A DNA stretch of 64,000 nucleotides from Allodiplogaster sudhausi. Its lineage: Eukaryota; Nematoda; Chromadorea; Rhabditida; Diplogasteridae. The stretch covers positions 1,851,287 to 1,915,286 of the forward strand of contig CALZFC010000080.1 in the NCBI GenBank assembly GCA_945643635.1. The letters run 5' to 3'. Below the pieces are notes generated by a model, which had not been told where the DNA came from, ran no database searches, and saw nothing but the letters and a program-made list of their open reading frames with translations. Positions 11,382-22,804 of the stretch are shown one piece after another. A program made the position numbers and the translations under genes. Position 1 is the stretch's first letter. Every line of letters begins with the position of its first letter.

Positions 11382-13622
11382 CAGGGAAGAAAAGGGTCCA
11401 CGCATGGCTCGGAAAAGTAGGGTGGGGTAAACCCAAAATGGGCTCGAAAATCAGGGTGGGGTAGTTAAAAATACAAATGTAAAGTGTAAAAAAATGGCTT
11501 TAATATGCTTAAAACCAATTTTTTTTTCTCAAAATGGAGTTAGTTAAGTTAGACACAATCGCCTTACTATGTTCAGGTACTTTATTACTTCAGGTAAGCT
11601 CTCTCTCTCTCTGTGTGCATGACTTCCTCCCGTCGCTTCAATGACGCCATCGCACTCACACTCTTTGCTGTTGTGTTTCATATTTCTGTTCCCTATGTTC
11701 AACATCTCACTTGCTTTCCCCTTACGTGTGTTTTCTTTCGTAATGGTGTGGTGTGTTCATGCACATATCATAAAGCCTTTATCCAGAAAAATAACGAAGC
11801 AGAACAACACGCTTACATCACAGCATGACCACCCTGCACTTTCACTGTACATGTAAGTAAACTCAGAACTTATTGGAGGTTGTGGTGATGTATCATGCAT
11901 GTTTTTTTATTGAAGACAGAAAAACGGAGATAGAGAGACACGAAACGAATGGTGAAGCGTATATGTATGAACAATTTTCTTTGGAAGAATAGAATTGAGC
12001 TCACTCTGCTCCTTATAGGAGGATTCGTTGGATTCAGCAGCCGTTTGAAGTTGAGGCGAAGACGTTCTCGGTCGCATTCTGCTTCAAAGTCATCAACTTC
12101 CGCCTGACATCATGTCATGCTCCTACTCGTGGTGTCTGTTGTGCTTGTTCTTGTTCTTCCTTCGTTGCATGCAAGCCGTAAGATAGTAATGTATAGAGAA
12201 AAATACAGAAAAGAATATAGAGAATGAATGCAGAGGAGACTGAAAGAGGAAATGTGTATGTACATACATATGTACATTCATATCGAAGAAGTCGGAGAGC
12301 ATGCATATATTCGTCAAAAGCGTTACGGACGGAATATTTTAATGCGATTTTTAAGGTCCTGACGAAAGTCACCACCCTGAGGGCATACTTCCCGACATTT
12401 CTTTAGGTTCTCCAATATACCATTTTATAGGGAATATTCTAGGAGGAAGAATGCACACATCGTTTACCTGAAATATCTGCGTACACCAGTTAGAATTAAT
12501 GTCAAAGTTTGAGCAGCATTGTTCGTAAATTCACAAACTTTCCTAGATTTATTGCAAGTTAAACTAACGTTGCAAAGGTACACAATGTGGTGCATTCCTC
12601 CTCCTAGAAAATTGCCTGTAAAATGGTATATTGGAGAACCTAAAGAAATGTCGGGAAGTATGCCCTCAGGGTGGTGACTTTCGTCAGGACCTTAAAAATC
12701 GTATTAAAATATTCCGTCCGTAACGCTTTTGACGAATATATGCATGCTCTCCGACTTCTTCGATATGAATGTACATATGTATGTACATACACATTTCCTC
12801 TTTCAGTCTCCTCTGCATTCATTCTCTATATTCTTTTCTGTATTTTTCTCTATACATTACTATCTTACGGCTTGCATGCAACGAAGGAAGAACAAGAACA
12901 AGCACAACAGACACCACGAGTAGGAGCATGACATGATGTCAGGCGGAAGTTGATGACTTTGAAGCAGAATGCGACCGAGAACGTCTTCGCCTCAACTTCA
13001 AACGGCTGCTGAATCCAACGAATCCTCCTATAAGGAGCAGAGTGAGCTCAATTCTATTCTTCCAAAGAAAATTGTTCATACATATACGCTTCACCATTCG
13101 TTTCGTGTCTCTCTATCTCCGTTTCTCTGTCTTCAATAAAAAAACATGCATGATACATCACCACAACCTCCAATAAGTTCTGAGTTTACTTACATGTACA
13201 GTGAAAGTGCAGGGTGGTCATGCTGTGATGTAAGCGTGTTGTTCTGCTTCGTTATTTTTCTGGATAAAGGCTTTATGATATGTGCATGAACACACCACAC
13301 CATTACGAAAGAAAACACACGTAAGGGGAAAGCAAGTGAGATGTTGAACATAGGGAACAGAAATATGAAACACAACAGCAAAGAGTGTGAGTGCGATGGC
13401 GTCATTGAAGCGACGGGAGGAAGTCATGCACACAGAGAGAGAGAGAGCTTACCTGAAGTAATAAAGTACCTGAACATAGTAAAGCGATTGTGTTAAAGCA
13501 CTTTTTTCACACTTTACAAGTAATGCAAATATAAAAATTTTCTCAAAAATCAGAGTGGGGTAAATTTGGCCGGTCAAAAACCAAAGTGGGGTCATGCATT
13601 ACATGGACCCTTTTCTTCCCTG
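11382..13622. mobile_element. Non-autonomous foldback transposon with hAT-like ends
   Basis: The two ends carry a perfect 19-bp terminal inverted repeat, CAGGGAAGAAAAGGGTCCA (11382-11400, inverted at 13604-13622), flanked on both sides by the 8-bp AGAGAAAG (11374-11381 and 13623-13630). CAGGG termini plus an 8-bp target duplication are typical of hAT elements. Inside are two long, nearly identical inverted arms, about 11552-12462 and 12584-13494, symmetric about 12523, with a spacer near 12463-12583. Between the TIRs and arms are G-rich motifs ending GTGGGGTA, in the same orientation on both sides rather than inverted (11446-11456 and 13550-13561 among them). No transposase frame; the paired short frames in the arms are mirror images. 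The flank is GA-rich, so the duplication could be partly chance. Confidence 0.85.
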
Positions 13623-13630
13623 AGAGAAAG

Positions 13631-13775
13631 AGAAGGCCCGAGGCAGGCAAATCTTTTCTCATCTTTTCTCCTCACGGAGCCGTAGTCAACCAACCATTCG
13701 TGCCGTCGTTCATGCAAAAGTTTTCCAGCGTTTTCCTGTTTCGCCAGATGGCATTTATTCACGTCAGTTTCTCCC

Positions 13776-13821
<46 letters not shown>

Positions 13822-15369
13822 CCTCGACGCGATTGTTTTAATTGCTGTCTACCAGTTCCACTAACAATATCATGTCGCAGTTATTTTGCTGCTTTTTACA
13901 ACATCTTTGCTTTTCATACTCCATCTCCTTTGTGACAGAATTGAAGAGATGCCCCTAGCATGCTTCTGGAAAGGATTTCTTTCTTTTCTTCCCGTAGACC
14001 GGGAAGTATTTCATCCCATCTAGTTCTCTGTGTCTTTTATTGTGAAGAGGGAGCTTGCAGAGAGCAGAAACATCTCGTGTTCTCTTGCGCGGTCTTGTTG
14101 AATGAGTGTTGCCAAGAGAGACCCACCCGTAGGCCCATAATAACGCTGACTGCTATTGTGCTGAGTCAGCAATAAGATGACTCGCACATATTGATGAATG
14201 AGAATGCTTGCCTACATCACCTTCTTCTCCGTCTCCTCTCATTCTCCCCATCCACGCTTTCCTAGACTTTTACTCTTCTGTCCCACCAGGAAATCTCTGT
14301 TATTGACTTTGATTCTTTTTGCTGTCCCTTCTTTCTAATTTTATCCTATTCAAGACTATAACAAGCATTCCCATTATCGGAAGCCTGATCTCTGACTTCC
14401 ATAAATCAGGAGACGTGTATATCGTAATCCACGAAGTCGTAGATATGGTGCTTGAAATGCTTGGATATGCGTCCACGGAGCTTTGGTGGGCCCGGTAGTG
14501 AGCGAGCTTATTTCTGTTTCGGAAAACAAACTTTATGACACTCGCACACCGAATGTAACGCCTGTTCATATTTACTGACATATAATTAGAGTACTGTATT
14601 TATCACGTTAATGATTTTTTAGTACACCTTTAAGCAACGAACTGTGCGAATTCCTTAAGGGTTTTCCGTTCGAGACTTCCGAATATTCATGTTTTGGCCT
14701 AACATGGCCATGTTGACCTCCCGTACTCGTAATTTTTTCCGGCACGCGATTCAGTGCAAAGCGGGCGGGCGCTAATACACTGACTGATACCCCGTGGCGT
14801 CGGTGTCTTGCTCGCCCTTTCACTTCCTGAATTGAAATGGAGAACAGAACGGACAGCTTGCTGTGTTTTTTTAAACATTCAATCAGACAACAGCGTCTAT
14901 CTATACGCCCACCACTCCTTGCTGCTCATGGCTATACGGTGTACTTGACTATCACTAGACCCGCATTTCTTTCTGACTCTTTGTAATTCCTTCGTCCTCA
15001 CTCACTGATTATCTTATCGCAGGATCCATTTCTCCTTATCACTTCGTTGTATCTTCTATTCTTTCAATTAGGCTTCTTGTAATATCGTGTAATTCGAAAT
15101 TAAAAAAAATCTCGACTAGTTCAAGTTCCATTAAGTGAACGCATTAATTGTAAGTCAAACAGAGCGGGAAGAATATTTTTCGTTATCTGTTTTATATCAT
15201 TTTCGAAGATCAGTCCTCTGTGCTCAGAAGCTTTTACTTGGCAGAAAATGTTTAGTTAATTTCTGCCTCGAGACCCGAATGTCTCAGCCATGATCTTCGC
15301 TCGTTGCCGTTGCTGGTTGTATGTTCCGTTGACTTCTTCCTCGTTTTCTTCTTCAGCTTTCTCATTCTC

Positions 15370-15414
<45 letters not shown>

Positions 15415-16790
15415 TTCTCTCTCTCTCTCAACTTTCTATCTCTCCCTCTCTCTCTCAACTTTCTATCTCTCTCCTCTATATTGCCTCTTTCTCTCTCTCT
15501 TCCTCTCTCTCTCTCTCGCTCTCTCTCTTTCTCTCTCTCTCTCTCCGGTCTCGTTCTCGTTGCCTGTCTTTTCTTTCGTTGAAACTCTGCCCGACTTTGC
15601 TCACGTCGTTCAATCTCCCTTGTCTATAACTCTTTTTTTTACAGCAACTGTCATCTTTGGCCTCCATTCTACAAACATAGTTTACTTTAGGGAAAGGCTT
15701 GCTGGACTCTGAGCCGTTGGGAGGGTTGATTCTCCTAATCCTCACCACATGTTTATTTTTCTGATCTAAAATGTGAAGATAGAATAAGAAGAAGATCCTG
15801 TGGTGACTAGCATTTCACTCAAAAGGCTCACACATGAATTCCATGTGGATGATGTATAGCAGTAGTAGTAGAGGGGGTCATGTGTATTTCGAGAAAGACG
15901 AAGAGGGAAAGTAGGAAGGAGAGACGTGAAGCGAGATGGAGGGAGAGAAGATGAGGTATGGAAAAAGGGAAAGAAGGAGGGTGTGAGAGTGAATAAGCAC
16001 GAAGGTATGATGTTGACAAGAGGAAATGCAGCGAGAATGCCTCCTCACGCATTCGAGTTTTCTATGCCATTTGATTCTCCGATCGTTTCACGATGAGAAC
16101 TTTTTCATCTTTTCAGCCGGCCTCTCTGTTAGTCATTCTGCTGTACCAGACACAGCCTCCCATTCTGTGTTATTTCGCAAGTGCAGAGCAGTCACACACT
16201 TTTCTGTTTCATTGTTCTTTGATGGGTCGTGTAAATAACCTCATGATGAATTACAGGTGAGACCGAATAACATTAGTACAAGCCTACAAATCTTTAATAT
16301 TTGCGTTTTTTCTCTTTCGCTTTCCGTTCCTCTCCATGCGCTCTGTCTCCCGCATAGCCAATTCCTAATTATCATATTATTCAGCGCTCAACGCGAATTT
16401 TTTTCACTTTCCTGCAGCTTTCTCCTCCGGTAGTTTTACTGACTATTATAACTAGGAATCGCAGCCCTCTCATTCCCTCCCTTCTGGTGAAAATTTACCA
16501 ATTTCGCCAGAGGAAGACTCAAAGTAGCTGGAATATGAAACCGGTGGCGGCGCCTCCGCTTGTGTTGGGCTGTATTAGTTAAAAAAAATGGATTGGGGAA
16601 TTGGTGATAAGCACTTGTTTTGTCTGTATGGAAATTGTCTTTCCTAACAAGCCATGCCTCAAGGAGCACCCATCGTACAATGAGCACGCAGTCATTGTCA
16701 ACTCCGCTTGTTTCCTCTGCTCATCATTCTCACTCTTCTTCTTCCCAATTTATGTAGCCTTAGTTTTCGATTTTATTTCTACTTTATTCA
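13631..16790. repeat. Intergenic with CT tracts (about 13783-13826 and 15370-15545)
   Basis: No recognised gene. Short frames at 14300-14581 and 14608-14823 (minus) lack family similarity and splice context. The CT block at 15370-15545 produces Leu/Ser frames on plus and Arg/Glu frames on minus. Confidence 0.7.
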
Positions 16791-16870
16791 CTAGCGTGCC
16801 TTCGGCACGCTACGGGCCTTCGGCCCGGTCAATGACCACCGGGGCTATCGCCCCGGTGGTCATTTCCTGA
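16791..16870. repeat. First hairpin cluster of the satellite array
   Basis: Three successive GC-rich inverted repeats: AGCGTGCC-TTC-GGCACGCT, then CGGGCC-TTC-GGCCCG, then a longer stem AATGACCACC...GGTGGTCATT enclosing GGGGC-TATC-GCCCC. The same cluster, with small compensating or loop changes, recurs at 19256, 20731, 22805, 25006, 27080 and 28445. Confidence 0.9.
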
Positions 16871-16955
16871 TTTAAGAAAAAAAAAATTCATTCGATTGTT
16901 CTGGCCGATTCATTTTCTTTTCTCTAGCAAATAAAAAAAAACCCAAAAAAGAAAT

Positions 16956-17047
16956 CGGACGCCAGCAAGCATCCGGACGCCAGCGAGCATCCGGACGCCT
17001 GCGTGCATCCGGACGCCATCGAACATCCGGACGCCAGCGAGCATTGC
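16956..17047. repeat. 18-bp minisatellite, about five copies
   Basis: Unit CATCCGGACGCCAGCGAG with single-base variation. Because the period is a multiple of three, the minus strand reads as a repeated RWRPDA six-residue motif. It lies directly downstream, in transcriptional sense, of the SL1-like sequence on the minus strand. Confidence 0.85.
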
Positions 17048-17077
17048 GTGCATCCGAGGGCGCACCCAAGCGGCTAC

Positions 17078-17099
17078 CTTAAACTTGGGTAATTATACC
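17078..17099 (-). ncRNA. SL1-like spliced-leader sequence (variant or relic)
   Basis: Differs from nematode SL1 at two of 22 positions (fourth T to A, twentieth G to A) and keeps the core AATTACCCAAGTTT. It is followed by GTAGCC, a possible donor. ACCCAAG inside the leader can pair perfectly with CTTGGGT 13 nt further on, placing the donor in the loop, much like stem-loop I of an SL RNA. I see no Sm-binding site (AATTTTTGG type) in the next 100 nt, so a functional SL RNA gene is not established. Confidence 0.55.
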
Positions 17100-18028
17100 G
17101 AGTGAGTGAAAAAAGCCGAGGGTAGTCAATTGTTGCAGCAATCTATATCTGTCGCGTTTTTGACCACGCACCGGCTCGCTCGCTGGGTGCGAGACAGCAT
17201 AGAGAGGGGAGAGAGTGCAGACGGCTAGAGAGCAGCCGCCTGCCCCAAAGCTCTCCTAGGCCAATTAAACAGCCATCCAAACCATTCAGCGACCCTTTAT
17301 AAACTTAAGATGAATTCTAATGACAATGCAATGTATGAGAAAGTTGTTCGTCTTTACGAGACGGTTCTTTCAAACCATAATTTGATGACATGGCTTATCT
17401 ACCCTCGGAGATATCGCGATATTTCGGAAACCGGTTCCTTTAAGTTACTTATCGAATGTTTTAAATAACGAAAAAGACACCAAAAATACTTCTCATCTTG
17501 GTGATTCCATATATCAAATCCGTTTCTTGATAGCAAGTCCAGTATTCGGTCAGCGATTCTCCATAGGTCGCTCCTAACATTAAAATTTGCCCCTTTAATC
17601 GATCATAGCTTGAATACCCGTAATAATTGGGAGATGAGACCCACATAGAAAGATGCGCAATGAAAAACTGCATCTAAAAAGTTTAATAATCAACAGGCGG
17701 GTAGGGTCAGTTTCGAGAAAAGGGGCAACTACAGGCGAAAAAGTGCCCAAAAACTAATTTTCATTCCCACCGATCTACCAATCGATATATCGATCTAAGC
17801 TTGGTGGCTCCTAACTAAACATCATATGGGCTCTTCAGAACTGTTTTTGTTATTTTTGTAGGTGCCCTAGAAAAAGAGATATTCCACCTCAAAGTTTCCC
17901 GATTCGGCCCCCTTTCTCGCGCCGGCGCCAACCAAATCTTCTGAAAAGCACCTAGGAAGGTAGCCAAGACTTCAACGATTCGAACAAGACCTCCCTTGCA
18001 ATCATAGGCCTTTTCTACTGCCCACAGG

Positions 18029-18081
18029 AAGCAAAAACATTTGAGCGGTAAATAAATTACATACGTTGTTTAATCTAATTA
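18029..18081. repeat. 53-bp direct repeat, left copy
   Basis: Begins AAGCAAAAACATTTGAGCGG and ends TTTAATCTAATTA. Identical at all 53 positions to 29993-30045. Here it is followed by CTAGCGGAG, resembling the start of a hairpin cluster. Confidence 0.9.
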
Positions 18082-19255
18082 CTAGCGGAGCTATGGGGGG
18101 ACCTGGTATCACATGTTCCGCCCATAATCTCCCTTGGAGTCTCCGATATGTCCTAGCATTCAGAACTTTGCATTAGGGGTAATAATAAAACGCGCAAAAG
18201 GGTTTGCCCGCGCGCGACTCCGAACCTGGGTCGTTAGAAATTCTGGGTGCGATTAAAATGCACCAAAAAGCCACAAAATAATTCATATCTCGAATATGCC
18301 TGAACGAATACCGACGAACAACCTATCATTCGATAGCTAATTTTAGGCTCTATATGAATAAAAATATGCCCCAAAAAGTGTCAGTGATAGCTAAGGTCGA
18401 AAAAGTGACCTAAACATTCTCGGACCAAAAGTAGATCAAAAACATCGAAATATCAAAACGTTTTGTATGACAAAGTTGTTCGCCTTCTCGAGAGCTACAG
18501 AATCATATATAAGATGTTGTCATAAGGCCAATCCCCGAGAAGAAACAGCCGCGGAAAGGGCCTCCCAAAAATTTGACATTTCACGGCCCCCTCAGGGTAC
18601 TTTACCAGAACCCCAGCCAAACGGGAGTAGGCTCATTTCAAAAAAAAACTGAACAATAATCTGAAGGTCACATTCTGCTCCGATCCCAAATATCCGAGTA
18701 TTGATTTTTCAAAGGTTCGCCCCTAACAAAATGGGTCGTCCAGGCACTTTCAGGACATGTGCAATAGATCAATCGATGCGCCGTCCAAAACTACATGACA
18801 TAAGTCTTAAAATTGAAAATTGGTAAGAGGGATTTTGAGATAGTGAGCAAATACAGAGCAAAAAAGGGCCAAAAAACGGGGTAAAACTTTGGCCACGCCC
18901 ACTTCAAAGACCCTCAGGCGGAATTCGCCCATTTTGTGTCCTATTAATCTTGAAGACATTCCCTGTCAGTGACTATTTTTTTCATGTCCCAATTCCTCTC
19001 CGTTCAAAAGATACAAACGCTCAAACTCGCCAACCCAGCGCAAGCGCACGCCGAAAAGTTCCAACTTTGGCCGCTGGCGCCACCCCCAAACCCAAATCCC
19101 AAAAATCCGAAACCCATACCATATCGTAGCCCCAATATTCATTTTCCATCCTAAAAAAACCCCACTCGAAAATCTCAACTCCCCCGCCCACTACGCCGCT
19201 CCGCGCAAACCCAGTCAATATTGAACAAGCAATGCTAAGTACACTCTCTAATTCA

Positions 19256-20730
19256 CTAGCGTAACTTTGTCACGCTACGGGCCTTTGGCCTGGGGTTAGT
19301 TGACTCTATGGGTTGTTGGTTGTTGTTATTTTTGGATCTAAGGGTAGGATAGTTGGCTCTTAGGGTCGTTAGTTGGCTCTAAAAGGACAAAAATCTGCTC
19401 TAGCGGTGCTACTGGACGATCTGAGTCTTTTAAATTCAGCCTATTAGAAAGCTTGGAGTCTTTAGTCTATGCTAACATACTTTTTATTTAATGAGAAGTC
19501 ATATTAAAACGCGCAAAAGAGTTTGCGCGCGCGCGACTCCGAACCTGGGTCGGTAGAATATCTCGGTTCCGAGAAAATCTACCAAATAGCCAGAAAACAA
19601 TTTTTTTCTCTAATATGCCTCAACCGATTTTGATGATTGACACACCATTCGATAGCTAATTTTAGGCTCTACAATAAAAAAAATATGCGCCAAAAAGTGT
19701 CAGTGATGGCTAAGGCCGAAATAGTGGCCTGAACATTCTGACCCCAAAAGTAGATCAAAAAAGTCAAAATATGAAAAAATTTTGTATGAGAAAGTTGTTC
19801 GCCTTCTCGAGAGCTACAGAATGAGATATAATATGTGGCAACACCTTTAACTACCGCGAAGAAACGGAGGCCCAAAATGCCTTCCAAAAATTTGCCACTT
19901 CACGGCCCTGGCAGGGCACTTTAATGAAAAGCTAGACAAACGCAAGTATACTCATATTGAAGCTCTCGTGAAACGCTGTATGATTCTGAAACTCTAATCC
20001 CTTTACCTTCCCTATTCATAAAGATATGAATTTTAGAAGGTTCGCTCCTAACAAAAACATTTTACCCTTCAATCGATAATATCTCATACACCCAGTGTCC
20101 AAAAGTGGATAATTATGGTATTAAAAGATGCGCCGTCAAAAACTCTAAAATCGGATTCAGTTAGATCAAAAGCGGAATGGAGGGATCTAGGAGAAAAGTT
20201 CAAACTACATGCCGAAAAACGTCCAAAAAATGGGGTCAAAACGCGCCGCGCTCCCACTGATCTACCAAAACTCAAAATGATCTCAACTCCAGGAATCATA
20301 TTCATTTTTGGACGGGCTATCTCCCACTATTTTTTTCATCGCCATATCTCTTCCCGAAAAAAAGATACAGCCCCTCAAAGTCGCCAAAGTGACAAAATGG
20401 AAGTCGCCTCGGAGTAAAGTTTGGCCGCCCGCGCCGGCTCCAATATCGAACTCAATTTTTTTAAACCCACATATTCTTGTAGCCCAAGGGATAATCTACA
20501 AAATGCAAAAAACCGCTTCCCCATATCTCACTCCCACCGCCCACAGCACCTCTCCGCGCTATACCGGCCGATAAATTGCAGTCGACTTTTAGATAACTCT
20601 TTCTTGTAGCCCAAGGGATAATCTACAAAATGCAAAAAACCGCTTCCCCATATCTCACTCCCACCGCCCACAGCACCTCTCCGCGCTATACCGGCCGATA
20701 AATTACAGTCGACTTTTAGATAACTCTAGA
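19256..20730. repeat. Satellite unit, short form
   Basis: Begins with the hairpin cluster CTAGCGTAACTTTGTCACGCT (first stem imperfect here) and ends with two copies of a 127-bp subrepeat just before 20731. It has one copy of the internal segment that is duplicated in the long units. Confidence 0.85.
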
Positions 20731-22804
20731 CTAGCGTGACTTTGTCACGCTACGGGCCTTTGGCCCGATCAATGGCCACCGGCTATATCGCCCCGGAGGC
20801 CATTTCCCGATATAAAAGTTTATCCAAGGGTTTTTATCTGGTTCTAAGGGTAGTTATTTGACTCTAAGGGTTAAAATTTGGCTCTAAAGGGTCAAAAGTC
20901 TGTTCTAGCGGCGCTACTGGACTATCCGGGCCTTTGAATTTAAGCTCATTAGAAAGCTTGGAGTCTTTACTATATGATATCACTCTTTTAGCATACTCAG
21001 GAGTCATACAAAAGCGCGCAAAAGAGTTTGCGCGCCCGCGGATTCGAACCTGCGACCCATGACTTTCGAGGTGCACTGAAAATGTACCAAAAAACCACAA
21101 AATAATTCATATCTCGAATATGCCTTTATCAAATCCCATGATCTACCTATCATTCGATAGCTAATGTTAGGCTCTACAATAAAAAAAATATGCGCCAAAA
21201 AGTGTCAGTGATAGCTAAGGCCGAAATAGTGGCCTGAACCTTCTGACCCCAAAAGTAGATCAAAAACATCAAAATATCAAAATGTTTTGTATGAGAAAGT
21301 TGTTCGCCATCCCGAGAGCTACGGAATGGTATATAATATGTGGCAAAACCTTTAACTATCGCGAAGAAACGGAGGCCCAAAATGCGCACCAAAAATTTGA
21401 CAGTTCACGGCCCTAGCAGGGCACTTTAATGAAAAGCTAGACAAACGCAAGTATACTCATATTGAAGCTCTCGTGAAACGCTGTATGATTCTGAAACTCT
21501 AATCCCTCTACCTTCCCTATTCATAAAGATATGAATTTTAGAAGGTTCGCTCCTAACAAAAACATTTTACCCTTCAATCGATAATATCTCATACACCCAG
21601 TGTCCAAAAGTGGATAATTATGGGTCGGTAGAATATCTCGGTTCCGAGAAAATCTACCAAATAGCCACAAAACAATTTTTTTCTCGAATATGCCTCAACC
21701 GATTTTGATGATTGACACACCATTCGATAGCTAATTTTAGGCTCTACAATAAAAAAAATATGCGCCAAAAAGTGTCAGTGATGGCTAAGGCCGAAATAGT
21801 GGCCTGAACATTCTGACCCCAAAAGTAGATCAAAAAAGTCAAAATATGAAAAAATTTTGTATGAGAAAGTTGTTCGCCTTCTCGAGAGCTACAGAATGAT
21901 ATATAATATGTGGCAACACCTTTAACTACCGCGAAGAAACGGAGGCCCAAAATGCCTTCCAAAAATTTTCCACTTCACGGCCCTGGCAGGGCACTTTAAT
22001 GAAAAGCTAGACAAACGCAAGTTACTCATATTGAAGCTCTCGTGAAACGCTGTATGATTCTGAAACTCTAATCCCTTTACCTTCCCTATTCATAAAGATA
22101 TGAATTTTAGAAGGTTCGCTCCTAACAAAAACATTTTACCCTTCAATCGATAATATCTCATACACCCAGTGTCCAAAAGTGGATAATTATGGTATTAAAA
22201 GATGCGCCGTCAAAAACTCTAAAATCGGATTCAGTTAGATCAAAAGCGGAATGGAGGGATCTAGGAGAAAAGTTCAAACTACATGCCGAAAAACGTCCAA
22301 AAAATGGGGTCAAAACGCGCCGCGCTCCCACTGATCTAGCAAAACTCAAAATGATCTCAACTCCAGGAATCATATTCATTTTTGGACGGGCTATCTCCCA
22401 CTATTTTTTTCATCGCCATATCTCTTCCCGAAAAAAAGATACAGCCCCTCAAAGTCGCCAAAGTGACAAAATGGAAGTCGCCTCGGAGTAAAGTTTGGCC
22501 GCCCGCGCCGGCTCCAATATCGAACTCAATTTTTTTAAACCCACATATTCTTGTAGCCCAAGGGATAATCTACAAAATGCAAAAAACCGCTTCCCCATAT
22601 CTCACTCCCACCGCCCACAGCACCTCTCCGCGCTATACCGGCCGATAAATTGCAGTCGACTTTTAGATAACTCTTTCTTGTAGCCCAAGGGATAATCTAC
22701 AAAATGCAAAAAACCGCTTCCCCATATCTCACTCCCACCGCCCACAGCACCTCTCCGCGCTATACCGGCCGATAAATTACAGTCGACTTTTAGATAACTC
22801 TAGA
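20731..22804. repeat. Satellite unit, long form (2074 bp)
   Basis: Hairpin cluster, TCTAAGGGT-type short repeats, a GCGCGCAAA-AGAG-TTTGCGCGC hairpin, a tRNA-like B-box motif on minus (21040-21050), two versions of the internal segment, then two 127-bp subrepeats. Confidence 0.9.
21040..21050 (-). other. tRNA-like B-box motif in the satellite unit
   Basis: Minus strand reads GGTTCGAATCC, a canonical RNA polymerase III B box. The same motif occurs at 23114, 25315, 27371 and 28754. I cannot find a convincing A box or a cloverleaf, so it is a motif, not a tRNA gene. Confidence 0.5.

Noticed and set aside
12115..12931. Paired 86-residue frames on opposite strands
   Set aside because: Mirror copies in the arms of the foldback element; no start context, splice sites or family similarity.
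14300..14823. Two minus-strand frames of 71-93 residues
   Set aside because: No splice context, no recognisable domain and ordinary intergenic composition.
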